Part shown: in pieces, positions 57,313-64,000 of the stretch
Position numbering within the stretch: position 1 is the stretch's first letter
How the letters are laid out: each line of letters opens with the position of its first letter
Assembly: GCA_039704465.1 (NCBI GenBank)
Contig: JASFAU010000013.1
Coordinates: 310,001-374,000 of the forward strand
Direction of reading: 5' to 3'
Source of the DNA: Plasmodiophora brassicae
Lineage: Eukaryota > Endomyxa > Phytomyxea > Plasmodiophorida > Plasmodiophoridae
DNA length: 64,000 nucleotides
The notes under the pieces: generated by a model
Seen by the model: the letters and a program-made list of their open reading frames with translations, nothing else
What the model was told of the DNA's origin: nothing
The model's database searches: none
Made by a program: the position numbers and the translations under genes

Positions 57313-59004
57313 TCAGTACTGCCCGCTGCCGAGAATGGCAACAGCGCTGGACGAGAAAATGCCTCCGTTGCCGTAGACGAGAGCGCGTTTGGCGTTTGGA
57401 ATTTGTCGGGATTTCGCCTGGCCAGTCAGCTGCATGATGGCTTCGATAACGAGGTAGAGCGCAGGGGCCTCCCATGGGGCTCCAAACGATAGAAGGCCGC
57501 CGTGAGTATTGATGGGGAACACCTCCTGAGCTACCGAGATTCAGTTCGACCTCCTCTGAAGCTGCCGTTGCATTGTGACCTGTAAGCGGGCTCCTGATAG
57601 GCCGTTGTTTGCAGTCATGGACATCATTTCGTTGTACGCTTGTTCCACGTAATCGCCGCCTGTCCCGACGGGCGCCAGGCCTACGGCTGTGACACAGCGA
57701 TTACGAAACCGCATTGCTACACAGGCCCCATATTCACTGACATTCAATGGCACGTATCAGGCAGATTGGGAAGCAATCATATAATCCGAAGAAATCGATG
57801 TCGCTGACTCCCAGGTGCGCCTTCGCGTATGCAATTCTTGCTGCCTAATGGGAATCGTCCACAAATGAATTTGATATCCGTCTCGTGCTACGACTCTAGC
57901 CGGTACCTGTTGACAGCTGAACACGTTTTCGTTGATTTCATCGATTGGCGGTGGGTACAGGCTTCCAGAGGCTTCCCCACCGCTAATGACCTCCACTGAG
58001 CGCTTCAAGGGGAACCCTCCCTTTTCCATAAATCGGCTGCTGGCCACGATGAGGGCGGCAGCTCCATCAGCTCTGTCGGCACGTGCACGTTATCGACGTC
58101 ATTGGGAGGGGTGATACTTCAACGTACCTCCTTGCGCATTCCAGCAACGTTGTGCTTGGCGCGATCTGAGGCGAGCTCAGGACGTCGTCGAGGGTGTGCG
58201 GTCGGCGAGTTAGAGCAACCGGATGCCTGGATGCCATCATGCTCATGATAACACTGCACATCGCGTACTGCTTTCTGTCTGTGCCATACGTCCGCGTCTG
58301 CCATTGTGCAATCCGATCATAGCTGAGCAGGGATTTAGCATCGACGACCACGCCCTATCGCGTCGGACGAAATGGTACCCATGTGGGATGACAGGCGAAG
58401 GAAGGGATCCGTTTGGATCCTGGCACGACTGGTCGGCGCGCTTGAGAAACTCTTCTCTCGACAATGAGCTAACAGCGTCACCTGGGCACTCGATGAAATC
58501 CAGCGTTCGAGATGACCCTATTGCGCAGAGAGTGTACCCGCGACAACGGCGACAGCATGTCTTCCTTCCGTCTCGATTAACCTTTTCGCTTCCTAATCCG
58601 CGGACGTTGCACTCATTAGCATGCGTTACGTAGACGGAATGGTCACCCGAGACATACCAGCAGAGCGCTGATCGGTCCAGCCCCTCCAGTGTCAATCGTC
58701 CTGACGATGACGTCGGGGCGGGGAAGTAGCCCGATTTGGGTACTCAGGTTATGTGCCTCCTGAAACACGCGTTGTAGGTGAACCATGCTGCCCATAGATT
58801 CAGTCGAATGACCATGAAGCGCGGCTCGGCTAGAGACGGGACGGCGATCAGAGCATCCAGGTCACTGACGCTCATGTTTGCATCAATCAGCGCCGCCCGG
58901 AGGGCCTGCTGCATGAGCTGAGACGGTAGCGGTACGGGACGTGGGTTCAGTTTCGTCATCCCTGTCCCGACGATGCGCACCGTTGTCGGCAGGCGACTCC
59001 CCAT
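57313..59004 (-). CDS. SCP2-type thiolase (acetyl-CoA acyltransferase-like)
   Basis: Thiolase-fold enzyme, probably in peroxisomal or mitochondrial acyl-CoA metabolism. Opens MGSRLPTTVRIVGTGMTKL, the usual N-terminal strand of the SCPx/SCP2-thiolase group, followed by LRAALIDANMSVSDLDALI. Middle exons include DTGGAGPISAL, then HPVALTRRPHTLDDVLSS and DGAAALIVASSRF across a splice. The C-terminal exon carries the diagnostic NTHGGLLSFGAPWEAPALY and ends ALVYGNGGIFSSSAVAIL. The nucleophilic Cys of the first half could not be confirmed because several exon edges (58100-58750) are unresolved. Acetyl-CoA acetyltransferase versus 3-ketoacyl-CoA thiolase is not decided. Confidence 0.8.
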
Positions 59005-59173
59005 TGTTGCATTGCCGGGCAGGCGGCACCAAAACCGCGCCTAAGCCAGGCTGGTGCGGCCTCTTCGCCGATGAATGGTTCGTGGCGACGTTCCTGCCGT
59101 CGATTCGATAGTAGGCAACTACCGTTGGGGAGGTCGCAATGTATTATTCACAAATAGCGCGTTCTAATCCAAA

Positions 59174-60530
59174 TCATGGAAAACCTGTGCGGCATCTCTC
59201 GATCAGTTTCAGAGTGAAACGGGTCGACTGATCTGACTGGGCAGTCACCTTGAGATTTGTCATACCGTATACCTTGACGTTCATGGCGTTCGCGACTTGG
59301 GCGACACCCTGACAAGAGGTTCAGAGGCGAGATGGCGGATAGTGGCAGAATTACACGGCACCTCGGTCTCAATCGCATGTCTAAACGGAAACGTAGGAAA
59401 TATAAGTCCTTCGCGAATCAGATCCGCCTCGATCATCAACGCAGTGCCGCCGACGCCTTGTAACTCGACCAACCCGTTCTCGTCGATTCCTTCAGCTGTT
59501 ACTCCACACATGAGTACGATCACTTAGGTAGGCTACGTCCTCGAAGCTCACTGATATCGCACAACGACTCCCTATGGGTCATCATGATGTCAGGGTATCC
59601 CTCGAACATGAGAACGTGTTCAGGTAAGCTTTGCTTGACGACGAGCGACTTTGGCGTTTCACGCCAGTTGTTTCGATCGTAACACATTCCAGATGTTTGA
59701 ATGCAGTCTGCTGAAACGACGCGCTTGCCTGTCGCCAGCATGCGCTGAACGATGTCCGAAGGGTACTGCTTGAGATCCGAATCAAGCCACAGTACAACGT
59801 CCTCGTCATGCAGCGCAATTGACATTAGGTGATTACGGGCCTTTGCTTGAACAGCACGCCGCCGGCCTGAAACGACATTGCGACGTCAGGAAAAGGTCCA
59901 AGACACGATGCGAACCGTTGCCATCGACCTTGTACAGTGAAGCCATGCCGCTCGGCGCCTGCAAGCTTTTTGTTGCCCAGCTTAAAGTTCTTGTGAATAA
60001 GAGTTATTCTTCGCATAACGCCTTCGACCGACATGGATTCGAGCACGGACAAGATGCGGTCGTACGTGTCGTCTGTGCTGTCGCCCTCAAGTATGCCAAG
60101 AGACATCAGTTCTTTCGGATACGATATCCGGTCTGTGGACACATATATGGTTAGGACGCGAGCATGCGCGGGCCACAGCGAGCACGTACCGAAGAGCGAG
60201 AAGTATAGCTGTAGGTCTTTGGAGGAATCTTTCATGGGAGTCAGGACAAGGACTCTCGGGAACAATGGCCGTACGCCGGACGACTTCCATTCGTGATAAG
60301 GCGTCTTCGGTACGAGGTCCGGTCGGGTCCAGGTACGCACATGCGTCTCGGTTGTCGAGTACTCGAACTTTACAGCGGGTGCCCCCGTCGCTGGCCGCCG
60401 AAGATGCAGTGCCCCGAGGATCAACGATGCAACGATCAGCGACGCAAGTACAGCCTCGAGTAACGCCGCCCTGGCCAGCACCCTCCTCGGCCAGCGCAGC
60501 ACCGCCCGCAAGGGCGACTTCGACGACATC
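59174..60530 (-). CDS. Anp1/Mnn9/Van1-family mannosyltransferase (Golgi, type II membrane protein)
   Basis: Expected subunit of a mannan polymerase that extends N-glycans in the Golgi; the family is mostly fungal. Exon 1 (59939..60530) starts MSSKSPLRAVLRW, with one hydrophobic anchor helix (about residues 20-45), then RVLVLTPMKDSSKDLQLYF. After a 72-nt intron (59867..59938) come RRRAVQAKARNHLMS and the DxD-like WLDSDLKQYPSDI; later exons give FEGYPDIMMTH, LQGVGGTALMIEADLIREG and FPTFPFRHAIETEGVAQ. These follow the family order. The last exon is short and ends at 59174. Divergent from lipin. Confidence 0.9.
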
Positions 60531-61070
60531 GCGGCGGATCGGACGGGGCGCCCCCGTTGCTTTGCCGACTCCACTTACCAAACGGTGTCCCACATACGGC
60601 AAAAACGCGCTTGCCGTCGATAAGGTATACCGGTAGGTACGGCGCATGACGTGACGTCTCGCACGGCAGGGGTCGCCATTTTTGGACCCCCTTGCGACGC
60701 CACAACCCACAAGGGACACAGACAGCGCCAGCGGGCAGTGAAACAGACGCGCCCTAGACAGAGTCCAGATCAGATGACGACGCTCCTCGCGCATCGTCCT
60801 CAGCAATCGGATCCGCATCCGGACAACCATACAGGTCTCCGATGCCGTCGTTGAAGCCGGGCAACCTGTCAGACCCAATGAATATCCTTGGACTGGCGTG
60901 GATGTGGGCATCTAGAACGAGGGCGGAATAGGTTCTTCGCCACCATTCAGTTCGGTCACGCAGTTTCTTGGCTCCCTTTGCCGTGCCTTGGCGAATCGAG
61001 AGGCAACACATCGCCAAATCCGGCGAGGCCAGCCGGTCGGCGCTGCCCTCGTCAGGCCAGCAACACCGTC
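60531..61070. other. Divergent promoter region between Anp1-like and lipin genes
   Basis: About 540 bp. A minus-strand open frame (60754..61017) shows no family likeness and is probably chance. No repeats seen. Confidence 0.4.
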
Positions 61071-63794
61071 ATGACGTCGCTGCTGAAGGGGTTCGTCGGC
61101 ACGCTATCCGAGGCTCTCGATTTCAACCAGGTGCGCTGGCGCGTCGATCGCGGCACACGATGCTCATGTTCCGTGTGATAGGCAACGCTTTCCGGATGCA
61201 TTGATATTGTCGTTGTCGAGCACGATGACGGGACGAGGCATTCGACGCCGTTTCATGTTAGGTTTGGGAAGCTTCAGCTACTCCGGAGCAGGGAGAAGGT
61301 CGTGACCATCATGGTCAATGGCGAGAAGGCGCCGTTCAGCATGAAGTTGGGTCGAGCAGGTCTGCTGCATGGATGATCGCAAGGGAAGATCTGCCATTGA
61401 CGTGCTCTCTCTCTCTGCAGGCGAGGCGTTCTTTGTTGAAGAGGTCGGTGATGAGTCGATCGACGATGAATGGGCAACGTCGCCGATTCACTCGCCGTAC
61501 AATTCGCCGTCATTGTCGCCTTCAAGATTTAGAACACTTCCTCATGAGAACGCGTTTCGTCAGGCGGTTGTCGATTGCCTCAATGATTTAATCGATTCCG
61601 TTGAAGACCATTTCAAGGACGTCGAGATCGACGACAATGTTGACACGTTCTTCAACGTCACAGAGAGGGACTTGGCAATGGACAGAATCGACGCGTTGGC
61701 TACGAGTGATGAAGCCATCATCGACGACTCAGACGAAAGCATTGATCAAGAAATCACAATGTCGAGTATCGAAGAGCCCCCGCCCCTGACCATATCCGAA
61801 TCCGCAATCCCAACGGCGGCACCGCATTCAGCTAATGGCGAGCGGGTCTGGACCTGGTGGAGCTGGCGCTGGGGTTCTCTGCCTGTTAGGAGAATATCGC
61901 AGGTCCAAGATTTCGGAGACGACAGGATCGTCGCTGAAGTGCCCCGTGGTTTCGGATCGGGCAATCATGAAGACGGTACTCAGAAACCTTCTCTGACGCG
62001 CTCACTATCTTGGGTGTCGTCCTTCTTCGGACTCTTCCGGCGAATCGAGGCCGCATCTCTGCCTGAACATGATCCAGACCTGGTCGATGTCCGGGTGTTC
62101 GTTACTGCGAACGGCCACCTTCGCCTTAAGATCGATCTGCACCCCGAGTCGATGGAGGTTGATCCCTCGACGAACACTTACCAGGGCCAGTTTCCACCTC
62201 CTGCATCCCTTGAGCACGTCAAACCGGGTTCAACTGATTCTGCCGCGTCGTTCGAACTATCGCTTTGTGGGCATTTGTTCGAGAAAGATGCCCAACTGAG
62301 TGCGACGGTGTTCCAAGATCATTTGGTCACGTTCGAACGACTGTGCGCCGATCCATCTGTGGTCTATGACCCGAACCTCGTCGTCCGGTACAACGACATT
62401 CTCTATCCTGGTCCGGTTGCCCTGCCATTGATCATGTCCCTGCTCGCATTTGGCAAACCGTTGGACTCGGGTTCCCTGGAAAGGCTTGGTTTATCCATGG
62501 CCGCCAGGGCAGTTCTCAAGCCTGAAGCAGAACAGAAGCAGCAAGACCAGCCGCCGCAACCACCACAGGCGCAGCAATCGCGTCCAAGCTTTCTGTATCG
62601 TTGGTTCGGTGGGTCTAGCACTTCCTCAGCTACCGCTGCGGCAGCTATCCCAACCCCGGCTCCAGCACTGCCACTTGTTGCCACTGTCGAACCGCCTGCG
62701 ACTTCGGCCATTCCCGTTTTGATTCCTGAGTCAGGGCTTCTGTCGCCTCCCGAGTCGCTGGATGAGGAAACGTCCCCGATGTACCGAAAGACGTTACGTC
62801 CAACGTCGGATATGCTTTGCAGTTTGGATCTCAATCCAGGTGCAAACGTGATCTCGTTTTCAGTCGTGTCGTCGCTTCAGGGCATTCAGATCGTCGAAGC
62901 CTATATCTATCTCTGGAAAGAGTCCGATCGCATTGTCGTTTCCGATGTCGACGGCACCATTACGCGTTCCGATCTCCTGGGCAACATTATGCCACTGATG
63001 GGCAAAGACTGGAGCCAATATGGCGTCACGTCTCTGTTCTCAAATATCGCTGGGAACGGCTATCATCTCCTGTACCTGACATCGAGAGCAATAGGCCAGG
63101 CGAATGTGACGAGAGCCTACCTGCACTCTGTTCGACAAGGAGCCATTTCATTACCCCAGGTGAATATTGGTCATATCCAATAACCACCGCCGGATCGCAT
63201 CATTTGACGCCGGTTCCGCCAGGGCCCTGTTATCATGTCTCCTGATTCCCTGATTTCGTCCTTCAAACGCGAAGTCATTTACAGGCGTCCCCAAGAATTC
63301 AAGATCCCCGCGCTTCGCGACATTGCACACTTGTTCCCTAAAGGGACATGCCCTTTCGTTGCAGGTTGGCCGATATGCTATGTCGGATACGTCACATTGG
63401 TAATAGCTGTACAGGTTTTGGGAATCGGGACACTGATATTGAATCGTATACTGCTGTTGGCGTTCCGCCAGCGATGATCTTCATCATTGATCCGAAAGGT
63501 GCGATCCACCGCTGCAACAGCATCCACCGAACGTCGTACGTTCTGCTGAACGAGCAAGTGGAGCACATGTTTCCACCTATAACGACGTGCAAGCATCGTG
63601 TGCACCCGTCGTTCAGCCACTTCCAGTTCTGGAGGGACCCCATTCGACGTCTCGAGGAAACCAATGGGCCAGGCAGCTCCGTTACCGTCGAAATCAGCAA
63701 CAGCGAAGAGGATGACGAATCATCAATGTCCACTGTCGTGTCCATCTCTGAATCGGATCGTCTGGTCCCGTCAACTAATATTAGTACACGCTAA
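61071..63794 (+). CDS. PAH1: Lipin / Mg2+-dependent phosphatidate phosphatase PAH1, 832 aa
   Basis: Dephosphorylates phosphatidic acid to diacylglycerol at the ER and nuclear envelope, controlling triacylglycerol and phospholipid supply. Exons 61071..61130, 61182..61359, 61421..63159, 63223..63364 and 63415..63794 total 2499 nt (833 codons). The N-terminal lipin domain is clear ([48 protein letters not shown]). The C-terminal catalytic half has the DxDxT motif [11 protein letters not shown], then [32 protein letters not shown] and VGVPP. The middle is acidic and Ser/Pro-rich, as in other lipins, where it is phosphorylated. The second intron has a (CT)n tract before its acceptor. Confidence 0.96.
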
Positions 63795-63910
63795 AGAAAT
63801 CTCAATTGCACGCGGCACGCGTCCGAATGCCTTTCTGGTTTTCGGCCGAACGGGCGCGTGCCATTCCAGTCTGCGTACAGGTCAGCACACCAAAGGAGCG
63901 TTCGACGACG

Positions 63911-63997
63911 ATGGGCGCCTGCGAATGGATTGCGGTTGTCCTGGCGGTCCTCGTCTATGGGTACATTTGCCGTCTGTCGTCCTGCGCTGGAGTCTAA
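63911..63997 (+). CDS. Possible first exon or tiny membrane peptide at the right edge
   Basis: An ATG opens MGACEWIAVVLAVLVYGYIC, a strongly hydrophobic helix, with a stop after 28 codons (63995..63997). A gtacat donor at about 63960 could splice out before the stop, so this is more likely the first exon of a signal-anchored protein that continues beyond the window. Only 116 bp after lipin. Confidence 0.3.
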   Translation: MGACEWIAVVLAVLVYGYICRLSSCAGV

Positions 63998-64000
63998 CAA

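Noticed and set aside
60754..61017. 87-aa minus-strand frame in the lipin promoter region
   Set aside because: No homology, no splice partner, in a typical divergent promoter.

Overview
The window is nuclear DNA of a eukaryote with a compact, intron-rich genome. Genes lie on both strands, usually 50-600 bp apart. Nearly all are broken by very short GT-AG introns (mostly 46-72 nt, often with a CTRAY branch point such as ctgac or ctaac near the acceptor). There are no bacterial operons or ribosome-binding sites, and I saw no rRNA, tRNA or CRISPR. The gene set (Rpn2, eIF3l, RPS25, aquarius, CDKC-type kinase, lipin, Anp1/Mnn9-type mannosyltransferase, ISC1/SMPD2-like sphingomyelinase, an intron-containing IS630/Tc1-like transposase, and an EF-hand/WD40 protein of a group usually found in ciliated organisms) suggests an early-diverging, probably zoosporic fungus or a close relative. 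The lineage is an inference.

Layout. 1-2644 (-): proteasome base subunit Rpn2, running off the left edge. 3227-5304 (+): a Cys-Pro repeat protein of 562 aa, the most unusual gene here. 5661-7430 (+): CDK9/CDK12-like kinase. 7469-8232 (-) and 8434-8823 (+): a small unknown gene divergent from RPS25. 8872-12666 (-): EF-hand/WD40 protein. 13247-14481 (+): NIPA-type Mg transporter. 14612-16238 (-): eIF3l. 16520-16780 (+): small tail-anchored protein. 16978-30385 (+): a giant RCC1/HECT ubiquitin ligase of about 3,950 aa and about 30 exons. 30591-32100 (+) and 32643-33752 (+): unknown proteins. 33808-35004 (-): IS630/Tc1-like transposase gene. 35613-37106 (+): apyrase. 37169-39024 (-): neutral sphingomyelinase-like. 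39360-39968 (-): tail-anchored Dabb-domain protein. 40334-42153 (+): PRPP synthetase with a membrane-anchor extension. 42283-43444 (+): TMEM33/Pom33-like. 43606-44475 (+): possible OB-fold protein. 44687-45469 (+): LamG-like protein. 45541-48403 (-): phospholipase D with a Cys-rich N-terminus. 48714-49491 (-): unknown. 49669-50673 (-): METTL21-type methyltransferase. 50935-51530: a transposase fragment beside a partial duplicate of the methyltransferase gene. 51591-56652 (-): aquarius with an inserted SAP motif. 57313-59004 (-): SCP2-type thiolase. 59174-60530 (-): Anp1-family glycosyltransferase. 61071-63794 (+): lipin. 63911-63997 (+): a possible first exon at the right edge.

The genes do not form one pathway. 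Several deal with membrane lipids (PLD, sphingomyelinase, lipin, thiolase), protein turnover (Rpn2, HECT ligase) and RNA processing or transcription (aquarius, CDK, eIF3l, RPS25), but this looks like ordinary genomic mixing. The most novel features are the Cys-Pro/His repeat protein, the SAP insertion in aquarius, the membrane-anchored PRPP synthetase, the PLD front end, and the composite scar of transposase and methyltransferase pieces. I spliced genes by eye. Where the joined exons gave a length divisible by three and a product collinear with its family, I treat the model as reliable; elsewhere exon edges are approximate.
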